The notes under the pieces: model-generated
What the model was told of the DNA's origin: nothing
What the model saw: the letters and a program-made list of their open reading frames with translations, nothing else
Databases searched by the model: none
Made by a program: the position numbers and the translations under genes
Shown: piece after piece, positions 36,286-45,642 of the stretch
Position numbering within the stretch: position 1 is the first letter of the stretch
Layout: each line of letters opens with the position of its first letter
DNA from: Saprospiraceae bacterium
GTDB taxonomy: Bacteria; Bacteroidota; Bacteroidia; Chitinophagales; Saprospiraceae
Assembly (NCBI GenBank): GCA_013001595.1
Contig: JABDMH010000127.1
Location: 1-64,000, forward strand
Direction: 5' to 3'
DNA: 64,000 nucleotides

Positions 36286-37188
36286 ATGAATAAGTGGATC
36301 CTGATCTTGGCACTGGTGATTTCAGTTTGCTCTTTTGGCAAGGCACAATCAAATCTCCACAGTGCTGCTTCAAAGGTAGCGGTGTATAAACATGTGGATG
36401 GGATTGACTTGAAAGTATGGATATTCACACCACCTAAGCACAAGGTTGAAGATGCTAGGCCCGCCATCATTTTCTTTTTTGGTGGCGGATGGAGAACGGG
36501 CAATCCAAAACAATTTCTCAAACATTGTGAATATTTAGCAGCAAGAGGCTTGGTTGCCATGACTGCCGACTATCGCGTATTATCGCGAGATGGAGTCAAA
36601 GGAAAAAAATGCTTAGCAGACGTCAAATCTGCCATCCGATGGATGAGAAGTCATGCAAAGGAACTGGGCATAGATCCCAATAGAATAATGGCAAGTGGAG
36701 GTTCCGCTGGAGGGCACCTTGCAGCAGCAACGGCACTGATACCTGGATTTGACGATCCCAGCGATGATGTTTCTATCAGTGCAGAACCAAATGCCCTTGC
36801 CCTATTTAATCCCGCACTAATATTGGCGGATGTAAAAGATGTATACAACGTTTCCAAAGAACGTAGAGAGCAGATGCCTGCACGTATGGGTGCTGATCCA
36901 ATCGAACTTTCACCCTATCACCACATAAGACAAAATGTTGGACCTACCATAATTTTTCACGGCAAGGCAGACAGTACTGTCGAATTCGAAACCGTAAAAC
37001 TGTTTGACCAGGCAATGGATGCACAGGGCAACAATTGTATCCTGGTTGGCTATGAGGGTGCAGGGCATGGGTTTTTTAATTATTCTCGTAAAAATGTCCG
37101 AGCTTTTACATCCACGCTACACCGGCTCGACAGATTCCTGGTCGACCTGGGATATCTTGATCCACTGCCCATTGGTCAGGACTACTGA
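36286..37188 (+). CDS. Secreted alpha/beta-hydrolase esterase
   Basis: The 300-residue protein has a signal peptide (LALVISVCSFGKAQ). The oxyanion motif is FFGGGWRTG, the nucleophile is Ser140 in SGGSAGGH, and the acid and base fall in HGKADSTV and EGAGHGFF. This is the acetyl-esterase/HSL-like type of hydrolase that deacylates polysaccharides or small esters. Its start codon immediately follows the sulfatase stop. Confidence 0.88.
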   Translation: MNKWILILALVISVCSFGKAQSNLHSAASKVAVYKHVDGIDLKVWIFTPPKHKVEDARPAIIFFFGGGWRTGNPKQFLKHCEYLAARGLVAMTADYRVLSRDGVKGKKCLADVKSAIRWMRSHAKELGIDPNRIMASGGSAGGHLAAATALIPGFDDPSDDVSISAEPNALALFNPALILADVKDVYNVSKERREQMPARMGADPIELSPYHHIRQNVGPTIIFHGKADSTVEFETVKLFDQAMDAQGNNCILVGYEGAGHGFFNYSRKNVRAFTSTLHRLDRFLVDLGYLDPLPIGQDY

Positions 37189-37629
37189 TCCACCAAAAAC
37201 AAGTAAAACTTAGGGAGATCTATTACGGTCAAAGTGCAAGCCTATTGTAAACCAAGAATTTCGGTGTTTTTTTGTTTCGAGTGCTGACAACTGCCGGAGT
37301 GAAAAACGTTTCGGCAACAGAAAACCGCTTTCACCTGCTAGAAAAATCAGCATGTCAATTCTGCTGAATTGATATGGTTTGATTAAAGTGATGCATCCTA
37401 GAATACTTTTCCTCACATCAATCATGATGACCGATGCACTTACACGCTAAGGCAGCTCCCCTAAAAGAGGTATTCTAATATCTCCCTCATGTGGGGGATC
37501 AGCTTGGAATTGCATTACCTCATCTTTACTGAAAGGAAGGACTACAACCATTTTCTCGATAAAATCACAAAAACAGAACTTATGGCACATCTCCAAGAAA
37601 TCACTTGTCTAGCGGCCCGATATAGATAC
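37189..37629. other. Intergenic, no gene recognised
   Basis: About 440 bases. Short frames are not protein-like. It separates the sulfatase-esterase pair from a possible small gene and the efflux operon. Confidence 0.4.
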
Positions 37630-37788
37630 ATGCTGACGATTTTAGCAATCCCCGTCGCACTCCAGTGCCTTGGTCAATCAGATCCCTTGGCTGAGGTCCA
37701 GGGAAGGTTAAATGATGAAGTAGCTCAACTCAACTTAGAACTTCAGCAATTGAAGGACCATATCGAAAATCAGACTGCTCAAAGGTAA
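37630..37788 (+). CDS. Possible small secreted coiled-coil peptide
   Basis: From the ATG at 37630 a 52-residue product would have a signal-like N-terminus (MLTILAIPVALQCLGQS) followed by a heptad-like helix (LNDEVAQLNLELQQLKDHI). The frame is open from 37489. There is no homologue that I recognise and no clear promoter, so this may be chance or a remnant. Confidence 0.35.
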   Translation: MLTILAIPVALQCLGQSDPLAEVQGRLNDEVAQLNLELQQLKDHIENQTAQR

Positions 37789-37809
37789 GAGGGAAGGATT
37801 GGAAAAATA

Positions 37810-39102
37810 CTATCTCATCAACGTCCCGCTCAATTCCAAGAGCAGCAATTCGGATACTCGAATGTTGTGTTGAGCATTTACCAAACGATTAAGGGCATTA
37901 TCGTAGCTGCGCTGGGCTTCATTCAGCTCTAGAATGGTCGATGCGCCTAGCCGAAATTTTTCTAGGGATATGGAGAGGTTTTCTTCCGCCAGCAACCGAT
38001 TATCTTGCTCAAATTGTAGCATTTCCTTATCGGCTTGGTATTGATTAAAGGCTGCTGTTAAATCTGCATTGATTAAAGTGCTTAGATCTTGTGCACGTTT
38101 ATCCAGTGCGTTTTTGTCCATCCGAGCGATCGCCAACTGATTGCGTCTATGTCCTCCATCGAAAATACTCCATCGCGCATTTAATCCAGCATTTAATGCT
38201 GCATTTTGATTTGACAAAAGAAATCCAGCATTTGTATTCGTGTAATAGTATCCAAGCGCTGCACTTAAGGAAACTTGAGGCTTCTTAGCTGCTTCCCACT
38301 CCTTGATGGCAGTATAATTCAGAAGATTCATTTGTTGAATCCGCATCAATGCTGGATTAGCCTCCTTAGATCTCTCAATGAGTTCAGCCAGGTCATAATC
38401 ATCTTGAAAACGTGCTTCATCTTGCACACGAAATTCAGTATCTAATGGACGATTCAGGAGTGCATTTAAATTCACCACTGCATTCCTAAATTCATTGGTC
38501 GTACGCGCTTTCTCAGCCAACTGGGCATTTAGATCGGTCTTCGATTGCAAAAAGTCAATTTTGGATCCCTTACCTACCTGCCAGCGCTCCTCCGTAATGG
38601 CGAGTCTATCCTCATAGTATTTAATCACTGTGTTTAAAAAACCCACCCGAGCATTTAGCTGCATTACATTATAATAGAGCCTGATCAGCTGACTAACCAG
38701 ATTTTGTGCTTCAATCTGTGTTTCTATGTTGCTCACTTCACTTAACTGGCCCAACCGTTCAAACCTAGCTTGCATTTGACCGCCATCGTAGATCGGCAAG
38801 CGCAGCCCCACATTGATATTGGGTGCATAGCTCCTTCCAAATCGATCCACAACTCTTCCATCTATGAAATTTTGTTTCACCTCATTTACGGTGGAATTCA
38901 AATTCGCATTCAAGTCTATTTGGGGACCGAAACCGGCATTGGACTTGTAGACCTGCATTTCGACAGCTGAACGTTCCATTTCCGAAGCTTGAATACCGAG
39001 GTTATTAGCGAGCGCAAGCTCAATAGCCTCCTCTAGCAATAGCAGTTCCTGCGCGACCGCAGAAAGATGAAAAGAGAGCAATACAATGAGAAAATATTTC
39101 AT
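37810..39102 (-). CDS. TolC-family outer-membrane efflux channel
   Basis: This 430-residue outer-membrane factor has a signal peptide (MKYFLIVLLSFHLSAVAQ) and two TolC repeats of long amphipathic helices. Typical text includes LEEAIELALANNLGIQASE at the start and SISLEKFRLGASTILELNEAQRSY near the end. It forms the exit duct for the RND pump encoded just upstream in the same operon; the gap to the pump gene is 23 bases. Confidence 0.92.
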   Translation of the reverse strand: MKYFLIVLLSFHLSAVAQELLLLEEAIELALANNLGIQASEMERSAVEMQVYKSNAGFGPQIDLNANLNSTVNEVKQNFIDGRVVDRFGRSYAPNINVGLRLPIYDGGQMQARFERLGQLSEVSNIETQIEAQNLVSQLIRLYYNVMQLNARVGFLNTVIKYYEDRLAITEERWQVGKGSKIDFLQSKTDLNAQLAEKARTTNEFRNAVVNLNALLNRPLDTEFRVQDEARFQDDYDLAELIERSKEANPALMRIQQMNLLNYTAIKEWEAAKKPQVSLSAALGYYYTNTNAGFLLSNQNAALNAGLNARWSIFDGGHRRNQLAIARMDKNALDKRAQDLSTLINADLTAAFNQYQADKEMLQFEQDNRLLAEENLSISLEKFRLGASTILELNEAQRSYDNALNRLVNAQHNIRVSELLLLELSGTLMR

Positions 39103-39125
39103 CGAGGTAAATGCTATTAATTTGG

Positions 39126-42100
39126 CTAGTTGGCAGTTTCCACCAACATTTCTATTCGGCGCCGTCGCTCATAATTTTTAGCCCGAGATAAATAAATATA
39201 CATCGCTGGAATAACATAGAGAGTCAGCACCAGTGAAAATAGAAGTCCTCCCATGACGACAATCCCCATGGACATGCGACTTGCACCTGCGGAACCCAAA
39301 GCAAGCGCAATCGGAGCAGCGCCTAGGACTGTTGCTAAAGTGGTCATGATAATGGGTCTCATGCGCAAGGTAGCTGCCTCCAATGCAGCATCCTGGATTG
39401 ATAAACCACGCGATCTCAGTTGATTGGCAAACTCGACAATCAATATTCCGTTTTTGGTCACGAGCCCAATAAGCATAATTATGCCGATTTGGCTAAAAAT
39501 ATTTAAGGTTTGATCGAATAACCAAAGGGAGAAGACTGCTCCAGCCAATGCAAGCGGAACGGTCAGCATGATGATAAAGGGATCAATAAAACTTTCGAAC
39601 TGTGCAGCTAAAATTAGATACACCAGCAGCAATGCCAGCACGAAAGAAAAAATACTGCTTTTGGAACTCTCTAGGTAGTCACGCGAGCTGCCGGTAAGCT
39701 CTGTACGGATGGCCGGATCACTAAATTGAGCACGTGCGGCATCCATGGCCTTAATACCATCAGAGATGGTCATTCCTGGTGCTAGACCTGCAGAAACGGT
39801 GGCACTTAACCAACGATTATAGTGGTAGAGTTGAGGTGGGCTGCTCTCCTCTTCCGTCACTACAATATTATCCAATTGTATGGACTGGCCGAGATTGTTT
39901 TTCACGTAGAGTGTTTTCAAATCCAAGGGTTCGTCGCGATTTCCCCGATCAAACTGACCGATGATTTGGTACTGGCGACCATTCATATTAAAATATCCAA
40001 AGCGCTGACCTGCAAAAGCCAGCTGCATCGCCGTAGCTACATCTGCTACTGAAACACCAATGCTTTTAGCCTTCTCTCGGTCGATGGTGACTTCAAGCTC
40101 AGGTTTGTTGAACTTCAAATTCATATCTACCACGGTAAAAGTAGGATCGTTTTGGACGACGTCTAAAAACTTGGGCATGTACTCCCTTAGTTTTTCAAAA
40201 TCTGGAGCTTGAATGACATATTGCACAGGTAGACCTGCCCTTTTATTCAAGGCAATGGTCGGACGTTCATTAGCAAATGCTTTGGCATCCGGCATTTCTT
40301 TAAACTTCCGGTTGAGAAATTGAGTCAATTCCGATTGGCTTCTTTCTCGCTCATGCGGCTCTACCAATGTGACTCGGGCAAAAGCCGTATTCAGCGCCCC
40401 TGATCCCGCAAAGCTCGGTGCCGTATAAGTCATGATGCCCCCTTTGCTTTCAGGAATCTCTTCCATCATCATTTCTGCCGCACGTTGTACATAGTGGTCC
40501 ATGAATTCATAGGAAGACCCTTCTGGTGCAAGCATATTCGCCCGCAAGACACTGCGATCATCATTTGGAGCTAATTCGGACGGTAGTGCCCGACCAACGA
40601 AATAAATCAATGCGAGCACCGCAGCCAATAATGGGAAGGCAAGCCAACGTTTCGTGAGAAAATTCTGTAATCCCAGCTTGTATCCATTTTCGAGGGATCT
40701 GAAAAAAGGCTCGGTCTTTTCATAGAACTTATTTTTGCGATCCTTTTTTCTTACCAAATATGCATTTAACATAGGAGTCAATGTCAAAGACACAAATGCA
40801 GAAATAAGTACAGCTGCTGCTAAAACGACGCCAAACTCCTGAAAAAGCTTACCTACAAAGCCCTCCATAAAAATAACGGGTAGGAATACTGCCGCCAATG
40901 TGATCGAAGTAGAAACAATGGCAAACATGATTTCATTCGATCCTTTAATAGCAGCCTGAATGGGATTCATTCCTGCCTCTATTTTTTTGTAAATGTTTTC
41001 TGTAACTACAATACCATCATCAACAACCAGTCCGGTGGCAAGTACAATAGCCAGAAGCGTGAGTACATTGATGGAATACCCCATCAGATACATCACAAAA
41101 AAAGACCCAATGAGGGACACCGGAATATCGATCAATGGACGTATGGCAATAATCCAATCACGAAAGAAAAAGAAGATGATCAAAATAACTAAGCCCACTG
41201 CGATCAACAAAGTTTCTTTGACCTCTTCGATGGATTTCGAAACAAATACCGTGTAGTCGAGAAATTTGAAGATCTGCAAATCTTCGGGTAAATCTGACCG
41301 CAATAGCTCCAGACGCCGATTCACTTCAGCAGCAATGTCCAACACATTCGATCCCGGTTGACCACTAATGGCGACCCCTACCCTAGGCACATTATTAATG
41401 CGTAAAATAGCTTCCTCGTTTTCTGCACCCAACACAGCATATCCAACATCTTTGAGTCGAATTATTTTCTCCCTATCCGTTCTAATAATCAGATTATTAA
41501 AATCTTCTTCCGTTTTGAAACGGCCAATGGTTTTCACCGTTAATTCGGTCTGGTCCCCTTGTATCTTACCGCTGGGAAGCTCAATATTCTCTCGATCGAG
41601 AGCGGTCTTAATATCTTGGGTAGTGATGTTTTGGGCAGCCATTCTATCCGGTTCCATCCAGATGCGCATGGCATAGCGCTTCATACCCCAAATTCGAACA
41701 CCACTGACACCAGGAACGGTTTCAAATCTTGGAGCAATCACATTTTCGGCATAGTCGCTCATATCAAGGAGTGATCGCTCTGAGCTCTCCAAGGTCATGG
41801 CGATAATGGTTTCACTATCTGCATCAGCCTTTCTCACCACCGGTAGACCATCAATATCTTTGGGCAAAGTACGCGCAGCGTAGGCCACCTTGTCCCTAAT
41901 ATCATTGGCCGCTTGCTCCATAGAGACATTGAGGTCAAATTCCACATTGATGGAACTTGATCCCTGGTTACTGCTAGAGCTGATCGTACGAATGCCTTCC
42001 ACACTATTAATCACCTTTTCGAGCGGTTCGGTGATTTCGGCTTCGATGATACTGGCGTTGGCACCCGGATAGTTAGTGCGCACAGAAACTACGGGTGGAT

Positions 42101-42224
42101 CAATGGAGGGAAACTCTCTAACGCCGAGAGACGTATATCCAATGGCCCCAAATAACAATATCATAAGGTTCAATACGATGGCCAGCACCGGGCGCTTGAT
42201 AGAAAGGGTTGATATGGACATCAT
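39126..42224 (-). CDS. RND efflux pump, HAE1-type inner-membrane transporter
   Basis: The 1032-residue proton-driven exporter has the standard plan: TM1 (PVLAIVLNLMILLFGAIGYTS), two large periplasmic loops and two six-helix bundles. The fourth membrane segment contains the paired acidic residues LATGLVVDDGIVVTENIYK, required for proton coupling in the hydrophobe/amphiphile (HAE) branch, rather than the metal-export HME pattern. The operon order is adaptor, pump, channel, with gaps of 12 and 23 bases. The substrates are probably hydrophobic compounds. Confidence 0.94.
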   Translation of the reverse strand: MMSISTLSIKRPVLAIVLNLMILLFGAIGYTSLGVREFPSIDPPVVSVRTNYPGANASIIEAEITEPLEKVINSVEGIRTISSSSNQGSSSINVEFDLNVSMEQAANDIRDKVAYAARTLPKDIDGLPVVRKADADSETIIAMTLESSERSLLDMSDYAENVIAPRFETVPGVSGVRIWGMKRYAMRIWMEPDRMAAQNITTQDIKTALDRENIELPSGKIQGDQTELTVKTIGRFKTEEDFNNLIIRTDREKIIRLKDVGYAVLGAENEEAILRINNVPRVGVAISGQPGSNVLDIAAEVNRRLELLRSDLPEDLQIFKFLDYTVFVSKSIEEVKETLLIAVGLVILIIFFFFRDWIIAIRPLIDIPVSLIGSFFVMYLMGYSINVLTLLAIVLATGLVVDDGIVVTENIYKKIEAGMNPIQAAIKGSNEIMFAIVSTSITLAAVFLPVIFMEGFVGKLFQEFGVVLAAAVLISAFVSLTLTPMLNAYLVRKKDRKNKFYEKTEPFFRSLENGYKLGLQNFLTKRWLAFPLLAAVLALIYFVGRALPSELAPNDDRSVLRANMLAPEGSSYEFMDHYVQRAAEMMMEEIPESKGGIMTYTAPSFAGSGALNTAFARVTLVEPHERERSQSELTQFLNRKFKEMPDAKAFANERPTIALNKRAGLPVQYVIQAPDFEKLREYMPKFLDVVQNDPTFTVVDMNLKFNKPELEVTIDREKAKSIGVSVADVATAMQLAFAGQRFGYFNMNGRQYQIIGQFDRGNRDEPLDLKTLYVKNNLGQSIQLDNIVVTEEESSPPQLYHYNRWLSATVSAGLAPGMTISDGIKAMDAARAQFSDPAIRTELTGSSRDYLESSKSSIFSFVLALLLVYLILAAQFESFIDPFIIMLTVPLALAGAVFSLWLFDQTLNIFSQIGIIMLIGLVTKNGILIVEFANQLRSRGLSIQDAALEAATLRMRPIIMTTLATVLGAAPIALALGSAGASRMSMGIVVMGGLLFSLVLTLYVIPAMYIYLSRAKNYERRRRIEMLVETAN

Positions 42225-42236
42225 GATCTAAGCGTT

Positions 42237-43310
42237 TTAATCTCCAATGGGCTCTGTGAAGGCATTTCGTGTGGATACGGGCAAATCGGGTTTTAGAGTC
42301 ATCAAGGCACTAACGATCACAGAATCTCCCACTTCTATCCCATCAAGTATTTGGATATTCCGATCTGTGCGCAAGCCGGTAGATACCTTTACTTCATTGG
42401 CTTTGCCATTTTTCTTCACATATGCGATCTTTCCCTTTAGTATCGGCATAACCGCCTCCGTAGGTACCATAATTGATCGCTGTGACTCCAATGGAAGCTC
42501 AACGCGAACAAACATCCCCGGTCGAAGCAAACCAAGGGAATTATTAGCGCTGGCCCGGAGTTTTAAAGTGCGCAAGTCCTCATCGACACTGGGATCAATG
42601 GCAATAATATGGGCGATAAATCGATCGTCTACTCCGTCGATCTCAAAGGTGATTTCTGCATCGACACTAACCGAATTTGCATATTTTTCTGGAATGGCAA
42701 AATCCACCTTGATTGGATTTGTTTGCACCAAATTGGCAATCACTACGCCAGGGGTCACATAGGCACCTTCACTAATGTTTTTAAAACCTATACGTCCATT
42801 GAAAGGTGCACGCACGGATGTCTTTTCAATTAGAACCTGCAGCAATTCTTTATCGGCTTGCAAGGTATTCAGTTTATTAACCGCCAGATCATATTCCTCT
42901 TTGCTAATGGCATCGATGTCCAGCAGCTTTTGTTGTCTAAGTTCAATCTGATTCGCCAATTGATCTTCATATTCTAGCTTCTTCATCTGGGCCTGCAGAT
43001 CATCATCGGCCAGCTTAGCGATCAGTTGCCCTTTGCGGACAAAACCACCTTCCTTAATGTGCAAAGCTATAAGTCTGCCTGAAACCTCACTTTGCAGCTC
43101 AACCTCTTCATTTGCTACAATGGTCCCTGAAGCGTACACGGTATTATCTGTGGAGACTTCGGCCGCTACATATACATCTACAGGAAGACTAGATGCGGAG
43201 GCCTTGGGCTTGGCAGACGAGGTTTCCTCAATTGACTCGGTGTCCCATACATATATTTTCAGGGCACCTAAACCTAGAATGATCGCAATAATGACAATCA
43301 GCGGCCTCAT
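42237..43310 (-). CDS. RND efflux periplasmic adaptor (MFP)
   Basis: The 357-residue membrane-fusion protein has an N-terminal membrane anchor (LIVIIAIILGLGALKIYVW), a lipoyl half-motif pair (VASGTIVANEEVELQSEVSG and SVRAPFNGRIGFKNISEGAYV), a coiled-coil hairpin between them and a beta-barrel domain after. It is the first gene of the three-gene efflux operon. No local regulator was found; the next gene upstream is divergent. Confidence 0.93.
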   Translation of the reverse strand: MRPLIVIIAIILGLGALKIYVWDTESIEETSSAKPKASASSLPVDVYVAAEVSTDNTVYASGTIVANEEVELQSEVSGRLIALHIKEGGFVRKGQLIAKLADDDLQAQMKKLEYEDQLANQIELRQQKLLDIDAISKEEYDLAVNKLNTLQADKELLQVLIEKTSVRAPFNGRIGFKNISEGAYVTPGVVIANLVQTNPIKVDFAIPEKYANSVSVDAEITFEIDGVDDRFIAHIIAIDPSVDEDLRTLKLRASANNSLGLLRPGMFVRVELPLESQRSIMVPTEAVMPILKGKIAYVKKNGKANEVKVSTGLRTDRNIQILDGIEVGDSVIVSALMTLKPDLPVSTRNAFTEPIGD

Positions 43311-43512
43311 AGCAAACAGATTGGATTGGCTTCGAAATTCATATTCCCATCATCTAATATCGTTAAAGAGATTGGTTCTATTTGGTAGAGAATTTGAAGT
43401 TTCGATAACATGATGCCAGAATATATTCCATACCACCCAGGTATAGGAAGATGTGATCCATTTTGTAGACTTAGAATTCGTAGTATAACTCGTCCTTGGC
43501 AAAAATTTGCCG

Positions 43513-43520
43513 TAGTTTCG
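43513..43520 (+). promoter_or_regulatory. Candidate -7 element of the methyltransferase gene
   Basis: TAGTTTCG, one base from TAnnTTTG, lies 17 bases before the ATG at 43538. A convincing -33 box is not seen. Confidence 0.3.
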
Positions 43521-43537
43521 TATGAGCTTGATCAACA

Positions 43538-44302
43538 ATGCAAGAACCACTATTTCATAAGGAGGAAATTCCCTATTTCCTAGAAAAGACAGCGGTTGAG
43601 TCTGAAAAAGACCTCTTCGATCAGTCTGAAGAAATGGTGCTCAATCAAACTGCATTGCACTTGGCCGATGAAGCCTGGGGCAGCTATCCTGCACAATCTG
43701 TATTAGACTATTTCAAGGCACAAGTTCCTTCCAATCCACCATCAAACATGGTCGAAGTGGGCTGCGGAGTGGGGCGCATGATTGGCGAGCTAGCTGAAGA
43801 TTATCCCTCTGCCGAAGCATGGGGCATTGATTATAGTCATCAGCTGTTAAAAAGAGCCAAACAATTATGGGTGGATGGTAAGACTATGCACCTTGATCTC
43901 TCCGGTAAAGGCCTAAATAGCAAGTTACTACTAGGCAAAGCGCTGAACAATTTGAAATTTGGACTCGGAAAGGCAGAACAGCTACCATTTGGAGACGCAA
44001 GTCAGGATTTGGTAATGAGCAGTTTTCTTTTGGACAGACTTGAGGAACCCGAAATAGCGCTCCACGAAATGTTTCGAGTGACAAAGCAAGGAGGACAAAT
44101 GATGCTGGTCTCACCCTTGAATTTTCGCAAGCCCAAACTTTGGCAGGCCCTTTATCCACCTGGAAAAATCAGGGCCATACTCATGCAAATGGGATTTTCT
44201 ATTCTTGACTGGGAAGAAAACTTTATGCTATTCGAACCCCTGGATGGACGAGGCAATGGTATTCTTTGGAAATGTCTGGCACTTACTTGTCAGAAATCGT
44301 AA
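43538..44302 (+). CDS. Class I SAM-dependent methyltransferase
   Basis: This 254-residue cytoplasmic methyltransferase has a Rossmann core. The SAM-binding motif I is VEVGCGVGRMIGELAE, the acidic end of strand 2 is AWGIDYSHQLLKRAK, motif IV reads FGDASQDLVMSSFLLDRL and post-motif text is FRVTKQGGQMMLVSPLN. The substrate is unknown; the pattern is closest to small-molecule or quinone-type methyltransferases. Divergent from the efflux operon. Confidence 0.85.
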   Translation: MQEPLFHKEEIPYFLEKTAVESEKDLFDQSEEMVLNQTALHLADEAWGSYPAQSVLDYFKAQVPSNPPSNMVEVGCGVGRMIGELAEDYPSAEAWGIDYSHQLLKRAKQLWVDGKTMHLDLSGKGLNSKLLLGKALNNLKFGLGKAEQLPFGDASQDLVMSSFLLDRLEEPEIALHEMFRVTKQGGQMMLVSPLNFRKPKLWQALYPPGKIRAILMQMGFSILDWEENFMLFEPLDGRGNGILWKCLALTCQKS

Positions 44303-44526
44303 TTGCTGCAAAGCAATCTTTCTAATTATCTCGTAAAGAGCGTTGGGATATACATGACAATGGCCATCATCTCGGTATAATTCTATTTACTATGAGCGTC
44401 AAATAGATTACCTTTTTGTCTCTGCTATTGAGACATTTTGTTGACAATACAGTATTTACGATCAAGCAGGTCCATAGGGTTCCTTTCTAAAGGGATACTC
44501 CTACATGATCACACAAATCTCCATAG
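44303..44526. other. Intergenic, no feature recognised
   Basis: Between the methyltransferase and the RraA-like relic. No coding text or strong hairpin was seen. Confidence 0.4.
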
Positions 44527-45072
44527 CGTCTTATACTTGGGCGTATTCTACCCCTAAGGGAATATCACACGGTCACCGGATTTGCATTCACCGTCAAAAG
44601 TTCGCCCAATGCTAAGATCACTGGTGAAATGGAGTTTCGGACGGCGATGCTGGATGAGATGGGTGAAGATGCATTTGTAGTCTGGGATACCAGCAGAGAC
44701 TAGCAGGCCACCTTATGGGGAGCGGTTATGACCGCTACCGCAAAAGGTAAAAAGGTGAAAGCTGCCTGTATTGATGGTGGCGTAAGAGATACCCATCAGA
44801 TATTGGAGGCAGACTTCCCTTTGTTTTATGAATATCGGATTTCTAATGGCAGCCTTGGTCGCTGCCTGATCACCCATTATCAGGTACCCATAAGAATCGG
44901 CGATGGAGTTATCAAACCTGTTGATGTCCAGCTCGGAGATATTGATGGTGTCCTGGTAGTGCCTAGAGACATTGCTTGTGGCGTACTTATTCGTGCAGAG
45001 CAAATCCGGGAGAACGAAAAGAAGATTTTTCGGTTAGGTCAAAAAGGGACAGAGCATTCAAGACATCACTGA
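44527..45072 (+). pseudogene. RraA-like / HMG aldolase-family pseudogene
   Basis: One frame reads through as an RraA-like family protein (RILPLREYHTVTGFAFTVK, then WDTSRD, WGAVMTATAKGKKVKAACID, GGVRDTHQILEADFPLF, VQLGDIDGVLVVPRDIA). It is interrupted by an in-frame TAG at 44701-44703 in place of the codon after the WDTSRD Asp, and lacks a start and the first 60 or so residues. The active-site Arg-Asp of GGVRD and the late GDxDGV motif are intact. Relatives are class II aldolases/decarboxylases or RNase E regulators. It lies just outside the tRNA-Pro. Confidence 0.75.
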
Positions 45073-45170
45073 CTAGGGAGGGTATTTTAGAGAGATTGGT
45101 ACAATCCCTGCCAGATTGGAAGCGGGTAACCAGAATAACCATTCGTTCATAGGTAAAGCCTAAGTTTTTA

Positions 45171-45178
45171 TATATTTG
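45171..45178 (+). promoter_or_regulatory. -7 element of the tRNA-Pro transcription unit
   Basis: TATATTTG is a perfect TAnnTTTG box. It is 22 bases before the tRNA-like relic at 45201 and about 100 bases before the intact tRNA-Pro. The spacing to the relic matches that seen at tRNA-Ser, so the relic was probably once the first tRNA of this transcript. Confidence 0.65.
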
Positions 45179-45200
45179 CGCAGCCTTGGAAGAGGCATCT

Positions 45201-45275
45201 TTGGGTGTAGCACAGTCCGGTCAGCGCATCTTGCCATAGGGCGGGAAGATCAGACTTCGAAATATCCACACTTTA
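45201..45275 (+). pseudogene. tRNA pseudogene (decayed tRNA-Pro-like copy)
   Basis: The sequence aligns end to end with the adjacent tRNA-Pro: GGGTGTAGCACAGTCCGGTC matches its 5' half with few changes, and TTCGAAATATCCACAC matches the T arm. The acceptor stem no longer pairs, the T stem is broken, and the anticodon loop appears to hold eight bases. It is therefore not expected to function. Confidence 0.7.
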
Positions 45276-45277
45276 CT

Positions 45278-45352
45278 CGGGGTGTAGCGCAGTCCGGTTA
45301 GCGCACCTGCTTTGGGAGCAGGGGGTCGGGAGTTCGAATCTCTCCACCCCGA
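45278..45352 (+). tRNA. tRNA-Pro (TGG)
   Basis: Acceptor stem CGGGGTG/CACCCCG with discriminator A, D arm GCGC-AGTCCGGTTA-GCGC, anticodon arm CCTGC-TTTGGGA-GCAGG with anticodon TGG, and T arm GGGAG-TTCGAAT-CTCTC. CCA is not encoded. Copies of its 3' part recur at 45663, 45991, 51999 and 56178. Confidence 0.96.
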
Positions 45353-45354
45353 CT

Positions 45355-45379
45355 AAAGGCCAGCATTTGCTGGCCTTTT
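45355..45379 (+). terminator. Terminator of tRNA-Pro
   Basis: AAAGGCCAGC/GCTGGCCTTT with loop ATTT, ending in TTTT. The 44-base flank 45353-45396, including this hairpin, is repeated with one mismatch at 46021-46064. Confidence 0.85.
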
Positions 45380-45393
45380 CAGTAAAGGATCTG

Positions 45394-45636
45394 ATGTGTC
45401 ACACCTATATTATCTTCTCACCCAATCTGAACAGGCACTATATTGGATTGACTTGCGATGATTTGAAAGGAAGGCTTCGCAGACACAATTCGAATCATGA
45501 AGGATTTACCGGTCGAGCCACTGATTGGGAATATGTGTTTTCCGAAGCTTTTAGCAGAAGATGAGATGCTTTGGCTTTGGAACACAAGATCAAAAAACGT
45601 GGTGCCAAGCGATTTCTTGGCGACCAAAAGCTATGA
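45394..45636 (+). pseudogene. GIY-YIG nuclease pseudogene, cassette copy 1
   Basis: Starting 15 bases after the tRNA-Pro terminator, the frame encodes a small GIY-YIG nuclease (CHTYIIFSPNLNRHYIGLT, then LRRHNSNHEGFTGRATDW and ALEHKIKKRGAKRFLG). It is interrupted by an in-frame TGA at 45562-45564 and continues in the same frame to a TGA at 45634. The catalytic strand YIIF...YIG and the Arg of LKGRLRRH are present. Small GIY-YIG proteins of about 80-100 residues are common in Bacteroidota. Downstream come a GC hairpin and a displaced tRNA-Pro 3' end. Confidence 0.8.
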
Positions 45637-45642
45637 CGCACA

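Noticed and set aside
37489-37629. Upstream extension of the small secreted peptide
   Set aside because: The extra 47 codons place a signal-like segment in the middle of the protein; the internal ATG is more sensible.
42247-42762. 172-codon frame antisense to the RND adaptor gene
   Set aside because: Ser/Thr/Pro-rich shadow of a well-supported gene on the other strand.
45562-45564. In-frame TGA in GIY-YIG copy 1 as recoding (selenocysteine or stop readthrough)
   Set aside because: The aligned position in copies 2 and 3 is an ordinary codon (Glu or Ala context), no SECIS-like hairpin follows, and the other copies are broken differently, so decay is the simple explanation.
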